Shown here: one piece after another, positions 37,916 to 51,000 of the stretch
Position numbering within the stretch: position 1 is the first letter of the stretch
How the letters are laid out: every line of letters begins with the position of its first letter
From: Ideonella sp.
GTDB taxonomy: Bacteria; Pseudomonadota; Gammaproteobacteria; Burkholderiales; Burkholderiaceae_C
Direction: 5' to 3'
DNA length: 64,000 nt
Assembly (NCBI GenBank): GCA_015075165.1
Contig: JABTUY010000006.1
Span: forward strand, 211,372 to 275,371
Position numbers and translations under genes: made by a program
Notes under the pieces: generated by a model
Databases searched by the model: none
What the model saw: only the letters and a program-made list of their open reading frames with translations
What the model was told of the DNA's origin: nothing

Positions 37916-40900
37916 TCAGCGGTCGCGCGCCGCCTGCAGCACCGGCTGCAGGAAGCGCCCGGTGTGGCTCTCAGGCGCGGCCGCCACCGCCTCGGGCGTG
38001 CCGGCTGCGACGATGCGCCCGCCACCGGCGCCGCCCTCGGGGCCGAGGTCGATCAGCCAGTCGGCGGTTTTGATCACGTCGAGGTTGTGCTCGATCACCA
38101 CGATCGTGTTGCCGGCGTCGCGCAACTGGTGCAGCACGCCGAGCAGCAGCTCGATGTCGGCGAAGTGCAGGCCGGTGGTCGGCTCGTCGAGGATGTACAG
38201 CGTGCGCCCGGTGTCGCGCTTGCTCAGCTCGAGCGCCAGCTTCACGCGCTGCGCCTCGCCGCCCGACAGCGTGGTGGCGCTCTGGCCGAGCTTGACGTAG
38301 CCCAGGCCCACCTCCAGCAGCGTCTTGAGCTTGCGCGCGAGCGCCGGCACGGCGTCGAAGAAGCGGTGCGCGTCCTCCACCGTGAGGTCGAGCACCTGGC
38401 TGATGTTCAGGCCCTTGAAGAGGATCTCGAGCGTCTCGCGGTTGTAGCGCAGGCCGCGGCAGGCGTCGCAGGGCACGTAGACGTCGGGCAGGAAGTGCAT
38501 CTCGACCTTGATCACGCCGTCGCCCTGGCAGGCCTCGCAGCGGCCGCCGCCGGCGGCCGACCCGACGTTGAAGCTGAAGCGGCCGGCGCCGTAGCCGCGC
38601 TCGCGCGCTGCCGGCACCTCGGCGAACAGCTCGCGGATCGGCGTGAACAGGCCGGTGTAGGTGGCCGGGTTCGAGCGCGGCGTGCGGCCGATCGGGCTCT
38701 GATCGACAGCGATCACCTTGTCGAACGCCTCCAACCCCTCGATCGCATCGTGCGGCGCCGGCTCGGTTGCGCTGCCATAGAGGTGGCGCGCCACCGCCGC
38801 GTACAGCGTGTCGTTGACCAGCGTGCTCTTGCCCGAGCCCGAGACGCCGGTGACGCAGGTGAACAGCCCGACCGGGATCTCGGCGGTCACGTTGCACAGG
38901 TTGTTGCCGCGCGCGCCGACGACGCGCAGGCACGCGCCGGCCGCGGCGGCTGTGGCGGCCGCGGGCGACGATGGCCCCGCGGGCGTTGCCCGCGCCGACC
39001 CCGCTGCACGGGGCGAGCGCAGCGCCGACGCCGCGGGCAGCGTGGCGCCTTCGATCAGCGCAGCGTTCTGCCACGGCGTGCGCCGCGCCGGCAGCGCGAT
39101 GCGCCGCCGGCCGGAGAGGAACTGGCCGGTCAATGAGGTTGCATGCGCGGCCACCTGCTGCGGCGTGCCCTGCGCCACCACCTCGCCGCCGTGCACGCCG
39201 GCGCCGGGGCCGAGGTCGATGCAATGGTCGGCGGCGCGGATCATGTCTTCGTCGTGCTCGACCACCAGCACGCTGTTGCCGAGGTCGCGCAGCCGCTTCA
39301 GCGTGTCGATCAGCCGCGCGTTGTCGCGCTGGTGCAGCCCGATGCTCGGCTCGTCGAGCACGTACATCACGCCGGTCAGCCCCGAGCCGATCTGCGACGC
39401 CAGCCGGATGCGCTGCGCCTCGCCACCCGAGAGCGTGTCGGCGCCACGGTCGAGGCTGAGGTAGTTCAGGCCCACGTCGTTGAGGAACTTCAGCCGCGCG
39501 CGGATCTCGCGCACCACCTTGTCGGCGATCTCGGCCTTGGCGCCGGCCAGTTGCAGCGACTCGAAGTACGCCAGCGCGTCGGCCAGCGTGGCGTGCTCGA
39601 TCTCGTAGATCGCGCGGCCGGCGGTCGGGGGCTCACCCACTGCGGCCAGCCGCACGTGGCGCGCCTCGCGGCGCAGCCGCGTGCCGTCGCACTGCGGGCA
39701 CGGCCGCGCGGCCTGGTAGCGCGCCAGGTCTTCGCGCACGGCGATCGAATCGGTCTCGCGCAAGCGCCGCTCCAGGTTGGGCAGGATGCCTTCGAACGGA
39801 TGCCAGCGCTTGACCGTGCGCACGCGGCCCTTGCCGCCTTCGGCGCGGTAGACGAACTCGACGTCCTGCGTGCCCGAGCCGTGCAGCAGCACCTGCTTCG
39901 CGGCGTCGGCGAGTTGCTCGAACGGCGCCTCGACATCGAAGCCGTAGTGCCGACCCACGCTCTCGATCATCGAGAACGTGTAGGCGTTGCGGCGGTCCCA
40001 GCCCTTCACCGCGCCGGCGGCCAGGCTCAGGCTCGGAAACGCCACCACCCGCTCGGGGTCGAACGCTGTCACCTGGCCGAGCCCGTCGCACTGCGGGCAT
40101 GCACCCACCGGCGAGTTGAACGAGAACAGCCGTGGCTCGAGCTCGGCCAGCGCATAGCTGCACACCGGGCAGGCAAAGCGGTTGGAGAACAGGTGCTCGC
40201 GCGCCGGCCGGCCGGCGGCGTCGGCGCTTGCGGCTGCGTGCGTGGCGTCAGGTGCGGCGTCAGGTGCGGCGCCTGGCGTTGCGTCGTGCGGCACCTCGAG
40301 TGCGATCGCGCGGCCTTCGGCGATGCGCAGCGCGGCTTCGAAGCTCTCGGCCAGGCGCTGCTGCATCTCGGGGCGCGCGCGCAGGCGGTCGATCACCACG
40401 TCGATGTCGTGCTTCTCGGTCTTCTTCAGCTTCGGCAGATCGGCCGCTTCGAACACCCGCGCCGGCGCGCCGGCCGAGCCGATGCGAAAGCGCACGAAGC
40501 CCTGCGCCTGCATCTGCGCGAACAGCTCGCCGAACTCGCCCTTGCGGTCGCGCACCACCGGCGCCAGGATCGCGAGCCGCGTGTCGGGCGGCAGCGCGAG
40601 CACCGCGTCGACCATCTGGCTGACGTTCTGCGCCTGCAGCGGCAGCCCGTGCTCGGGGCACAACGGCGTGCCGGCGCGTGCGAACAGCAGGCGCAGGTAG
40701 TCGTGCACCTCGGTGATCGTGCCGACGGTGGAGCGCGGGTTGTGCGAGCTGGCCTTCTGCTCGATGCTGATCGCCGGCGACAGGCCTTCGATCAGGTCGA
40801 CATCGGGCTTGTCCATCAGCTGCAGGAACTGCCGCGCGTAGGCCGACAGGCTCTCCACGTAGCGGCGCTGGCCTTCGGCGTACAGCGTGTCGAATGCCAG

Positions 40901-41125
40901 GCTCGACTTGCCTGAGCCCGATAGCCCAGTGATCACCACCAGCGCGTGCTTCGGGATGTCGAGGTCGATGTTCTTCAGGTTGTGCGTGCGCGCCCCCCGC
41001 ACGTGCAGCGTGCGGGCTTCCAAGGGGCGCACGTGCAGCGTGCGGGCCTGTTCCGGATGTGCGTGCGACGCCGCGGCTTTCGGCCCATCGGCATCGGGCG
41101 GCGGCACTTTCGGAGCTCGGGGCAT
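37916..41125 (-). CDS. uvrA: Excinuclease ABC subunit A
   Basis: A 1069-residue UvrA, the damage-recognition ATPase of nucleotide excision repair. Both ABC modules are complete: Walker [13 protein letters not shown] and [12 protein letters not shown], signatures [14 protein letters not shown] and [14 protein letters not shown], and zinc modules CPQCDGLG and CEACQGDG...CDAC. It is over 100 residues longer than usual. The excess is an N-terminal 40-residue extension with a repeated ARTLHVR unit and an Ala/Pro-rich linker between the two modules (about residues 690-745). Function should be unaffected. Confidence 0.96.
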   Translation of the reverse strand: MPRAPKVPPPDADGPKAAASHAHPEQARTLHVRPLEARTLHVRGARTHNLKNIDLDIPKHALVVITGLSGSGKSSLAFDTLYAEGQRRYVESLSAYARQFLQLMDKPDVDLIEGLSPAISIEQKASSHNPRSTVGTITEVHDYLRLLFARAGTPLCPEHGLPLQAQNVSQMVDAVLALPPDTRLAILAPVVRDRKGEFGELFAQMQAQGFVRFRIGSAGAPARVFEAADLPKLKKTEKHDIDVVIDRLRARPEMQQRLAESFEAALRIAEGRAIALEVPHDATPGAAPDAAPDATHAAASADAAGRPAREHLFSNRFACPVCSYALAELEPRLFSFNSPVGACPQCDGLGQVTAFDPERVVAFPSLSLAAGAVKGWDRRNAYTFSMIESVGRHYGFDVEAPFEQLADAAKQVLLHGSGTQDVEFVYRAEGGKGRVRTVKRWHPFEGILPNLERRLRETDSIAVREDLARYQAARPCPQCDGTRLRREARHVRLAAVGEPPTAGRAIYEIEHATLADALAYFESLQLAGAKAEIADKVVREIRARLKFLNDVGLNYLSLDRGADTLSGGEAQRIRLASQIGSGLTGVMYVLDEPSIGLHQRDNARLIDTLKRLRDLGNSVLVVEHDEDMIRAADHCIDLGPGAGVHGGEVVAQGTPQQVAAHATSLTGQFLSGRRRIALPARRTPWQNAALIEGATLPAASALRSPRAAGSARATPAGPSSPAAATAAAAGACLRVVGARGNNLCNVTAEIPVGLFTCVTGVSGSGKSTLVNDTLYAAVARHLYGSATEPAPHDAIEGLEAFDKVIAVDQSPIGRTPRSNPATYTGLFTPIRELFAEVPAARERGYGAGRFSFNVGSAAGGGRCEACQGDGVIKVEMHFLPDVYVPCDACRGLRYNRETLEILFKGLNISQVLDLTVEDAHRFFDAVPALARKLKTLLEVGLGYVKLGQSATTLSGGEAQRVKLALELSKRDTGRTLYILDEPTTGLHFADIELLLGVLHQLRDAGNTIVVIEHNLDVIKTADWLIDLGPEGGAGGGRIVAAGTPEAVAAAPESHTGRFLQPVLQAARDR

Positions 41126-41204
41126 GGCGGGCAGGCGCGGCGAAACCGGTCATCTTACGAGGGCGACGCTGGTGCGCGCCAGCGCGCCGGTGGGCCGGTG
41201 CGGA

Positions 41205-42533
41205 TCAGCGCGCGCGCAGCAGCTGCGACGCCGCCGCGTCGAGCGGGGCGAAGCGCACGCGGCCGCCGGCTTCGACCCAGCGCAGGCCATCGGCCTCGAA
41301 GCGCAGCGTCGCGTGCAGCGCGCCGTCGCGCCACCAGCGTGCCAGCGGCACGGCGGCGGCGTCGGCCGCGTCGGCGCTGCGCGCAGCCTCGACTTCGACC
41401 CAGCGACCGCGCGCACCCTGCACCACGCGCAGCAGCCACGCCAGGCCGGCGTCGTCGAGCGGCTCGCGTGCGGCGTCGGGGCCCTGCCATTCCCATTGCG
41501 CACTGCCGGCCGCGAGCTCGCTGCGCGTCAAGCGCAGCAGCGTCAGCGCGGGCGAAGGCGCCGGCGTGCCCGGCGCATTGACCCCGTGGCTGCGCAACTG
41601 CGCGATGCGGCCTGCCGGCGCGACAGCGATTGCCGGCGCCGGTGGTGCCTGCCGGCTCGACTTCAGGGCCGCGCCGGGCGGGCGCGGCGCGGTTTCGTCG
41701 GGTCGCTGCTGCGCGGGACGCGCGGCGGCATCGGCCGCCGCGGGCGCTGGTGCGTCTGCGGTCGCGCCCTCGGTCTGCGCGGGCGCCGCTGGTGATGGCG
41801 ATGTCGTGACGACCCTGCGCTCGCCGGATTCCGCCTTGGCCCGCGCGGGTGCTGCGGGTTCGCCGCGCGTCGGCATCGAATGGGGCGCCGACGTCGATGG
41901 CTGATCGGATTGCGCAGGTCGCGGCGCGTCGTTGGCCACGCGGGCAGCCTCGGCCGCCGTGGCCGGTGCGGTGGTCGCGGCGCTGCCGCGCGCCATCGCA
42001 GGCGACTCGCGCGCGGCGCCGGCTTGTGCTGCGCCCGCCTGCTGCGCAGCGCCGTCCGCCGTCGCCTCAGCCGGCGCCACGCTGGGGGTCGCGGTTGGTG
42101 CGACGGGTGACGTTGCAGCGGCTGGCGCAGAAGGTGCGGCGGGCGACACCGGCGGTACCGCGACTGCCGCCGGAGCGGTCGCTGTGGCTCCCAACGTCTC
42201 GCTGCCCGGCCGCTCGACCACCGGCTCGTTGCCGAGATCGAGCCACAGGCCGACGCCGAGCGAGGCCACCAGCGCGGTGGCCAGCGCGCCGGCCGAACGC
42301 GGCGACGCCAGCCAGCGCAGCAGCATGCTGATCGGCCGCGGCGGCGGCACCGTCACGCGCACCGGCGGTGGCGCCGCCGCGAGCGTGCGCGCGGGCCGGT
42401 GCGCCTGGCGTGCGGCGGCAAGGATGTTCTGGCTCAGGCTCGCCGGCGGCGCAAGCGCATGGTCGGGCGCGTGGCGCAGCGCGGCCCGCAGGTGCGCGTC
42501 GTGCGACAGGTCGTCACCGGGTTCGCCGTTCAT
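41205..42533 (-). CDS. Putative membrane anti-sigma factor
   Basis: A 442-residue protein whose gene starts 13 bp after the sigma factor stop. The first 70 residues are short and acidic/His-rich (DDLSHDAHLRAALRHAPDHA). One membrane helix follows (SAGALATALVASLGVGLWLD, about residues 82-100). Next is a 200-residue Ala/Pro/Thr-rich linker, then a C-terminal domain of about 110 residues (LTLLRLTRSELAAGSAQWEW; WLLRVVQGARGRWVEVEAAR). Topology and position suggest an anti-sigma factor with a periplasmic sensor, but no zinc-ASF motif is evident. Confidence 0.65.
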   Translation of the reverse strand: MNGEPGDDLSHDAHLRAALRHAPDHALAPPASLSQNILAAARQAHRPARTLAAAPPPVRVTVPPPRPISMLLRWLASPRSAGALATALVASLGVGLWLDLGNEPVVERPGSETLGATATAPAAVAVPPVSPAAPSAPAAATSPVAPTATPSVAPAEATADGAAQQAGAAQAGAARESPAMARGSAATTAPATAAEAARVANDAPRPAQSDQPSTSAPHSMPTRGEPAAPARAKAESGERRVVTTSPSPAAPAQTEGATADAPAPAAADAAARPAQQRPDETAPRPPGAALKSSRQAPPAPAIAVAPAGRIAQLRSHGVNAPGTPAPSPALTLLRLTRSELAAGSAQWEWQGPDAAREPLDDAGLAWLLRVVQGARGRWVEVEAARSADAADAAAVPLARWWRDGALHATLRFEADGLRWVEAGGRVRFAPLDAAASQLLRAR

Positions 42534-42546
42534 CGCGTGGCCTGCT

Positions 42547-43191
42547 TCATGCCCGCGCGCGCAGCGAGCCCGCGTCGAGGTAGGCGCCCATGCAGGTGCG
42601 CAGCTTGGCCAGCGCGTAGCGCAGCCGGCTTTTCGCGGTTTCGAAGCCGATGTCGAGCGCGCGCGCCAGCTCGTCGAGCGTCACGCCGTCTTCGTGGTGC
42701 AGCAGGAACGCCGACTTCTGCGCCACCGGCAGCTGGTCGAGGCATTCGAGCAGCCGGCCGCCGGCGCGGCGCCAGAACACCAGTTCGTCGATCGCCTCTT
42801 CGGGCCGCGGCCAGTGCGACCACGGCGCGCCCTCGGGCACGAAGGGCTCGCCGGCGTCGTCCTCCGGCAGCGGCTGCTCGCGGCCGGAGCGCCGCAGCAC
42901 GTCGACGGCGCGGTTGTGCGCCAGCGTGAACAGCCAGGTGCGAAAGCTGGCGCCCTGCGGTGCGTACCGCGCCTTCGCGTTGACCACGCGCAGCCAGGTG
43001 TCCTGGAACACCTCGTCTGCCTGCGTGGCGCCGTCGCGCCCGAGCAGGCGGCGCACGAAGCGGTACAGCGCGCTGTGGTGGCGCTCGTACAGCCATTCGA
43101 ACGCCTGCACGTTGCCGGCCGCGAAAGCGGCCATCAGCACCAGATCGTCATCGCCCGCGTGCACGGTCGGGGGCGACGCTTCGTTGTCCAT
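42547..43191 (-). CDS. ECF-type RNA polymerase sigma factor
   Basis: A 214-residue sigma-70 family protein. Region 2 is AFEWLYERHHSALYRFVRRL with DEVFQDTWLRVVNAKARYAP and FRTWLFTLAHNRAVDVLRRS. Region 4 is CLDQLPVAQKSAFLLHHEDG with VTLDELARALDIGFETAKSR. The ATG at 43191 is chosen; longer in-frame starts add unrelated residues. It forms a two-gene operon with the putative anti-sigma factor. Confidence 0.92.
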   Translation of the reverse strand: MDNEASPPTVHAGDDDLVLMAAFAAGNVQAFEWLYERHHSALYRFVRRLLGRDGATQADEVFQDTWLRVVNAKARYAPQGASFRTWLFTLAHNRAVDVLRRSGREQPLPEDDAGEPFVPEGAPWSHWPRPEEAIDELVFWRRAGGRLLECLDQLPVAQKSAFLLHHEDGVTLDELARALDIGFETAKSRLRYALAKLRTCMGAYLDAGSLRARA

Positions 43192-43328
43192 TGCATGCAG
43201 TCTGCCATGTTGCGCGGGTCCGGATCGGCCCCCTGTGTTGAACGTGCGGAGCGCCGGTTCGGGGTTGGCGTGGCGCGCGTTGCCGTCCGGCATACGATGC
43301 TTCATCGCGCCAGAGGATGCACCGATCC

Positions 43329-43748
43329 ATGCCCTGTCCACCGTTGAAGCGCGCTTCGATTGCAAGCCTTTGCATCGTGCTGATCGCGACCGCCCTCGCG
43401 CCGGCCGGCTGCGGCGGCGGGCTCTACCTGGGGTTCGAGCTCGGGGGCCCCGACGACCGTCCGCCCAGCGTGGCGTTGTCGAGCGCGGTCGACTCCGCCG
43501 CCGCAGGCGACACGGCGCGCCTGGCCGCCGCGGCGAGCGACGACTTCGGTGTCGACTCGGTGGCGTTCTACCGCGACGAGGCCGGCGGCACGCCGACGCT
43601 GCTGGCCACCGACACCCGCGCGCCGTACCAGCTCGACACCGTGATTCCGGTGAGCCCGGCCGGCACGGTGTGGCGCTACTTCGCGCGCGCGTTCGACAGC
43701 GCCGGCCAGCAAGCCGACAGCGAGGCGGTGACGATCACGGTGCGTTAA
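43329..43748 (+). CDS. Lipoprotein with Ig-like domain
   Basis: A 139-residue protein with signal sequence and lipobox LAPAGC. The mature part is one Ig-like beta sandwich (RPPSVALSSAVDSAAAGDTA, VDSVAFYRDEAGGTPTLLAT, TVWRYFARAFDSAGQQADSE), the pattern of cell-surface Ig domains. ATG 43317 is an alternative start; the second ATG gives a more typical signal peptide. It is divergent from the sigma gene and might belong to its regulon, but that is inference. Confidence 0.8.
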   Translation: MPCPPLKRASIASLCIVLIATALAPAGCGGGLYLGFELGGPDDRPPSVALSSAVDSAAAGDTARLAAAASDDFGVDSVAFYRDEAGGTPTLLATDTRAPYQLDTVIPVSPAGTVWRYFARAFDSAGQQADSEAVTITVR

Positions 43749-43843
43749 GCCGCGGTGAAGCGAATGGCTGGGGCGCACGCGCCCGCGGCGCCCCATCACA
43801 TACGCCAGCGGCGTTTCATCGCAGACGCCCGCGACACCAGACT

Positions 43844-46045
<2,202 letters not shown>

Positions 46046-46238
46046 GGCGGCCCGAATGGTACCGAGCACGGCGCGGCCCCAGCGGCGCGCCGCCCCCGTG
46101 CCCGCGCGCCACCGCCGGAGGGCCTGCCTTCGGGGGCCCACCACGGTGCGATGGCCCGGCCGGGCGGCGTGGCGATAATGACCGCCAACGGGCCCGCGCA
46201 GCGAGTGGCCCGGCGCCACGACACAACGGGGAACCACC

Positions 46239-46730
46239 ATGGCATCGGTCAACAAGGTCATCCTGATCGGCAACCTCGGGCGCGACCCCGAGGTGCGCTA
46301 CACGCCCAGCGGCTCGGCGGTGTGCAACGTCAGCATCGCCACCACGCGCAACTGGAAGAACCGCGACAGCGGCGAGAAGCAGGAGGAGACCGAATGGCAC
46401 CGCGTGGTCTTCTACGACCGCCTGGCCGAGATCGCCGGCGAGTATCTGAAGAAGGGCCGTCCGGTCTACGTGGAGGGCCGCCTCAAGACCCGCAAGTGGC
46501 AGGACAAGGAAGGCAAGGACAACTACACCACCGAGATCATTGCCGACCAGATGCAGTTGCTCGGCAGCCGTGACGGCGCGGGTGGCGGCGGTGGTGGCGG
46601 TGGTGGCGCCGCGGGCGGCGACGACCACGGCGAGAGCCGCGGCGCAGCGGCGCCGCGCGCGGTGGCCGGCAAGCCGGCGGCCAAGAGCGCCACCGGCTTC
46701 GACGACATGGACGACGACATTCCGTTCTAG
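46239..46730 (+). CDS. ssb: Single-stranded DNA-binding protein
   Basis: A 163-residue SSB. The OB fold opens [20 protein letters not shown] and includes [20 protein letters not shown] and [21 protein letters not shown] Gly-rich linker follows and the acidic tip is DDMDDDIPF, the site that recruits repair and replication partners (RecQ among them in E. coli). It is divergent from recQ. Confidence 0.97.
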   Translation: MASVNKVILIGNLGRDPEVRYTPSGSAVCNVSIATTRNWKNRDSGEKQEETEWHRVVFYDRLAEIAGEYLKKGRPVYVEGRLKTRKWQDKEGKDNYTTEIIADQMQLLGSRDGAGGGGGGGGGAAGGDDHGESRGAAAPRAVAGKPAAKSATGFDDMDDDIPF

Positions 46731-46757
46731 CCGGTCGCGCGAACACCGGCCGTGAAG

Positions 46758-46784
46758 GGGGCCCCTTGCGGGGCCCTTTTTTTT
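46758..46784 (+). terminator. Rho-independent terminator of ssb
   Basis: GGGCCCC and GGGGCCC pair around TTGC, followed by eight T. It lies 28 bp after the ssb stop. Confidence 0.93.
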
Positions 46785-46816
46785 CATGCGCGGCGTGCGT
46801 GCTCCGGCGTCGGAGC

Positions 46817-46860
46817 TTGATACCCGCACTGGTATGCGGTACGATACGGGCATGGGTATC
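46817..46860 (+). promoter_or_regulatory. Promoter with two CsoR-type operator repeats before the efflux operon
   Basis: A promoter TTGATA (46817-46822), 17 bp, TACGAT (46840-46845) would start transcription at about 46852, the position of the first gene's ATG. Two 16-bp inverted-repeat sites overlap it: ATACCCGCACTGGTAT (46820-46835) and ATACGGGCATGGGTAT (46844-46859), 24 bp centre to centre and identical at 12 of 16 positions. ATAC-GTAT repeats are known operators of CsoR/CstR-family repressors, and such a repressor is encoded downstream. Confidence 0.72.
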
Positions 46861-47997
46861 AAGATCGGGCCTGTCGCGGTCGCACTGCAACTGATGCTGG
46901 TGGGGGCTGCAAGTGCAGACGCCGCGCCGCTGCCGGTGGTCACGCTCGAGGCGCGCGCCGGTGGCGAAGCGGCCGATCTCGTGCTCGACGGCTCGCTGCA
47001 GGCGGTGCGGCAGGCCACGCTGGCTGCGCAGGTGGCCGGCAACGTGCAGCGCCTGGCCGTGCAGGCGGGCGATCGCGTCCGCGCGGGTCAGCTGGTCGCC
47101 GTGATCGACGAGCGCGATGCCCAGGCCGCGCTCGCTCGCAGCCAGGCGGCCGTGGCCGAGGCCGAGGCGCTGCTGCGCAATGCCGAGCTGCACGCGCAGC
47201 GCACGCGCGAGCTGCGCGCACAGGGCTTCGTCAGCCAGGCCGCACTCGACGTGGCGGAAACCTCGGCACACGCCGCACGCGCCGCCGTGCAGCAGGCGCG
47301 GGCCGCACGCACCCAGGCCGCGCTGGTACGCGGCCATGCCACGGTGACGGCGCCGTTTGCCGCGGTGGTGCTGGCCACGCATGTCGAAGCCGGCGATCTG
47401 GCCGCGCCGGGCCGCGCGCTGGTCACCGTCTACGCTCCAGGCGCGCTGCGCGCGGTGGTCGACGTGCCTGCGTCGCGCGCTGCGCAGGCGCGCCAGGCGC
47501 GGCAGGTGCAAGTGCTGCTGCCCGACGGGCGTGTGATCGAGCCGGGCGCGCGCACGCTGCTGCCCGGCACCGATCCGGTGTCGCAGACGGTGCAGTGGCG
47601 CCTCGATCTGCCCGCATCGGCGATCACCGGCTCGACGCCGGGGCAGGCGGTGCAGGTGCGCTATGTATCGTCGGCCGCGGCGCCGGTGGCCGCGCCGATC
47701 GTCGTGCCGCCCGCGGCGCTGCTGCACCGTGGCGAGCTGACTGCGGTGTACGTCGTGCAGGGCGAGCGCTTCGTGCTGCGCGCCGTGCGCGCCGGTGTCG
47801 ACCGTGGCCGCGCGGGCGTCGAGATCTGGGCCGGCCTCGCGCACGGCGAGCGCATCGCGGCCGACGCGGTGCGCGCCGGCCTGGCCGGTGCGGTGCCATC
47901 GGTGGCCGCTGCGCCCGGCGCGATGGGTGCGGCCGGCACGGTGGGGGCGGCGAGTGCACCCACTGCGACCGCGACACCGGCCCCGCCGACGCGCTGA
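46852..47997 (+). CDS. RND efflux periplasmic adaptor (membrane fusion protein)
   Basis: A 381-residue protein. An N-terminal signal (VAVALQLMLVGAASADAA) leads to a lipoyl/biotin-like half (LAAQVAGNVQRLAVQAGDRV), a short helical hairpin (residues 80-135), the second lipoyl half (ATVTAPFAAVVLATHVEAGD) and beta-barrel domains. It joins the inner-membrane pump to an outer-membrane channel; no channel gene is adjacent. The ATG at 46852 coincides with the predicted transcription start, so the mRNA may be leaderless. Confidence 0.88.
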   Translation: MGIKIGPVAVALQLMLVGAASADAAPLPVVTLEARAGGEAADLVLDGSLQAVRQATLAAQVAGNVQRLAVQAGDRVRAGQLVAVIDERDAQAALARSQAAVAEAEALLRNAELHAQRTRELRAQGFVSQAALDVAETSAHAARAAVQQARAARTQAALVRGHATVTAPFAAVVLATHVEAGDLAAPGRALVTVYAPGALRAVVDVPASRAAQARQARQVQVLLPDGRVIEPGARTLLPGTDPVSQTVQWRLDLPASAITGSTPGQAVQVRYVSSAAAPVAAPIVVPPAALLHRGELTAVYVVQGERFVLRAVRAGVDRGRAGVEIWAGLAHGERIAADAVRAGLAGAVPSVAAAPGAMGAAGTVGAASAPTATATPAPPTR

Positions 47998-48010
47998 AGC
48001 GAGGCCTCGC

Positions 48011-51000
48011 ATGTCCGTCGACCGCGAACAGCCAGCGATCGCGCCCGCCGCCCCTGACCGCATGGGCGTGGCGGGGCGGCTGGCCGCGGCCTTCCAGGCG
48101 CATGCGCTGACGCCGCTGCTGGCGCTGGTGGCGCTGCTGCTGGGGGTGTTCGCGGTGGTGGTCACGCCGCGCGAAGAGGAGCCGCAGATCGACGTGACGA
48201 TGGCCAACGTGATCGTCGCGTTCCCCGGCGCCAGCAGTGCCGACGTGCAGGCCATGGTCGCCAAGCCCGCCGAGCGTGTGCTGTCGCAAATGGCCGGCAT
48301 CGAGCACACGTCGTCGCTATCGCGGCCGGGCGTGGCAGTGGTGACGGTGCAATTCAAGGTGGGTGTGCCGCGCACCGAGGCGCTGGTGCGTCTGTACGAC
48401 GTGATCAACGCCAACCAGGACTGGCTGCCGCGCGCGCTCGGCACGCTGCCGCCGATCGTCAAGCCCAAGGGCATCGACGACGTGCCGGTGCTGGCCGCCA
48501 CGCTGTGGAGCCCCGACGCCGTCGCGGCGAGCGACCTGGAGCGCGTGGCGCGCAGCATCGAAACCGACCTCGAGCGCGTGCCGGGCACGCGCCAGGTCAA
48601 CCTGATCGGCGGGCCCGGGCGCGTGGTGCAGGTGGCGCTCGACCCGCAGCGCCTGCGCGAGCGCGGCGTCGACGTGATGCGGCTGAAGGCCACACTGGCC
48701 GCCGCCAACCTCGGCATGCCCGCCGGCGCGGTGCTCGATGCCGGCCGCGCCGACGGCCGCATGCTCGCCGTGGAGACGGGTGAGTACCTGCGCAGCGCCG
48801 ACGAGGTCGGCGAGGTCGTCGTCGGCGTGCACGCCGGGCGGCCGGTGTACCTGCGCGAGGTGGCGCGCATCGAGGCCGCCGCGGCGCAGCCGAAGGCCTA
48901 CGTCTGGCACACGCCCGGCGCCGCGCATGCGCCGGACGGCGCCGCCGAGCCCGCCGCCGACGCTGCGCTCGCCGCCGGCGTCTACCCCGCGGTGACGATT
49001 GCGGTCACGAAGAAGCCGGGCAGCAACGCCGTCGACGTGGCGCATGCGGTGCGCGCGCGGCTCGACGAGCTGCGCAACACCGTGGTGCCGGAGGATCTGC
49101 GCCTGACCGTCGTGCGCGACTACGGCGAGACGGCGGCCGACAAGGCCGGCAAGCTGATCCAGAAGCTGGCGTTCGCCACCGCGGCGGTGATCACGCTGGT
49201 GGCGCTGGCGCTCGGCCGCCGCGAGGCGGTGATCGTCGGCGCTGCGGTGATGCTGACGCTGACCGCCACCCTGTTCGCCAGCTGGGCCTGGGGCTTCACG
49301 CTGAACCGGGTGTCGCTGTTCGCGCTGATCTTCTCGATCGGCATCCTGGTCGACGACGCGATCGTCGTCGTCGAGAACATCCACCGCCACCAGCAGCTCG
49401 AGCCCGGCCGGCCGCTGCGCGAGATCATCCCCGCGGCGGTCGACGAGGTCGGCGGCCCGACGATCCTGGCCACGCTGACCGTGATCGCCGCGCTGCTGCC
49501 GATGGCATTCGTCTCGGGGCTGATGGGCCCGTACATGAGCCCGATTCCGATCAACTCGAGCCTGGGCATGGCGCTGTCGCTGGCGATCGCGTTCACCGTC
49601 ACGCCTTGGCTGGCGCTGGTGCTGATGAAGGGACACGGCCCGGCCGCCACGGCGGCCCCGGCAGCCCCGGCCGGCGGCCGCGTGCAGCGGCTCTTTCACG
49701 CGTTGTTGCTGCCGCTGCTGCGCAGCGCGCGCAAGCGCTGGCTGCTGGCCGCCGGCATCGCCGCCGCGCTGCTGCTCTCGGTCGGGCTGGTGGCCGTGCA
49801 GTGGGTGGTGCTGAAGATGCTGCCGTTCGATAACAAGAGCGAGTTCCAGCTCGTGGTCGAGATGCCCGCGGGCACGCCGCTGGAAGACACCGCGCTGGCG
49901 TTGCAGGACCTGGGCCGCTTTCTCGCCGCGCAGCCCGAGGTGCGCAACCTGCAGGGCTACGCGGGCACCGCGAGCCCGATCACCTTCAACGGCCTGGTGC
50001 GCCAGTATGACCAGCGCGCTGACCCCGAGCAGGGCGATCTGCAGGTCAACCTGGTCGACAAGCACGAGCGCAGCGAGCAGAGCCACGCGATCGCGCAGCG
50101 GCTGCGCCCGGCGCTGCAGCAGATCGCCGCGGCACACGGCGCGCGCCTGCAGCTGGTCGAAGTGCCGCCCGGGCCGCCGGTGCTGAGCCCGCTGGTGGCC
50201 GAGGTGTACGGGCCCGACGAGGCGGGGCGCCAGCAGCTGGCGCGGCGCGTGGCCGCGGCGTTCGCGCGCACGCCCGACATCGTCGGCGTCGACAGCACGC
50301 TGAAGGACGATGCGCCGCGCGCCTTCCTGCGCGTGCAGCGCAGCAAGGTCGAGTCACTCGGCATCGCGGTGTCGACCGTGGCGCAGACGGTGCACGCGGC
50401 GCTGTCGGGCGCCGATGCCGCCTACCTGCACGACGGCCACGCGCTGCAACCGGTGCCGGTGCGACTTCAGCTGCCGCGCGAAGCGCAGGTGGGCCTGGAC
50501 GCGCTGCTCGCGCTGCCGCTGCGCGCCGCCAACGGGCAGCTGGTGCCGCTGGGCGAGCTGGTGCGCGTGGAGCGCGGCGTGATCGACAAGCCGCTGGTCA
50601 CCAAGGATCTGCTCGGCGTGAGCCACGTCTTCGGCGATGTCGGCGCGCGCCCGGGTGGCCTGCCCGACTCGCCGCTGTACGGCTTGTTCGCGATCCGCGC
50701 CGCGCTGCCCGATGCCGCGTTGCCCGGCACCGGCGCACTCGCCGAGCACTGGATCCGCGCACCCGGCGACCCGTACCGCCACTACGCGATCAAGTGGGAT
50801 GGCGAGTGGCAGATCACCTACGAGACCTTCCGCGACATGGGCGCGGCCTATGCCGTGGGCCTGGTGCTGATCTACTTGCTGGTGGTGGCGCAGTTCAGGA
50901 GCTACCGGACGCCGTTGATCATCATGGCGCCGATCCCGCTGACGATCGTCGGCGTGCTGCCCGGCCACGCGCTGCTGGGTGCGCAGTTCACCGCCACCTC

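Noticed and set aside
37916..41125. UvrA length excess as evidence for an extra domain
   Set aside because: The extra residues are an N-terminal repeat and an Ala/Pro-rich linker of low complexity, not a folded domain.
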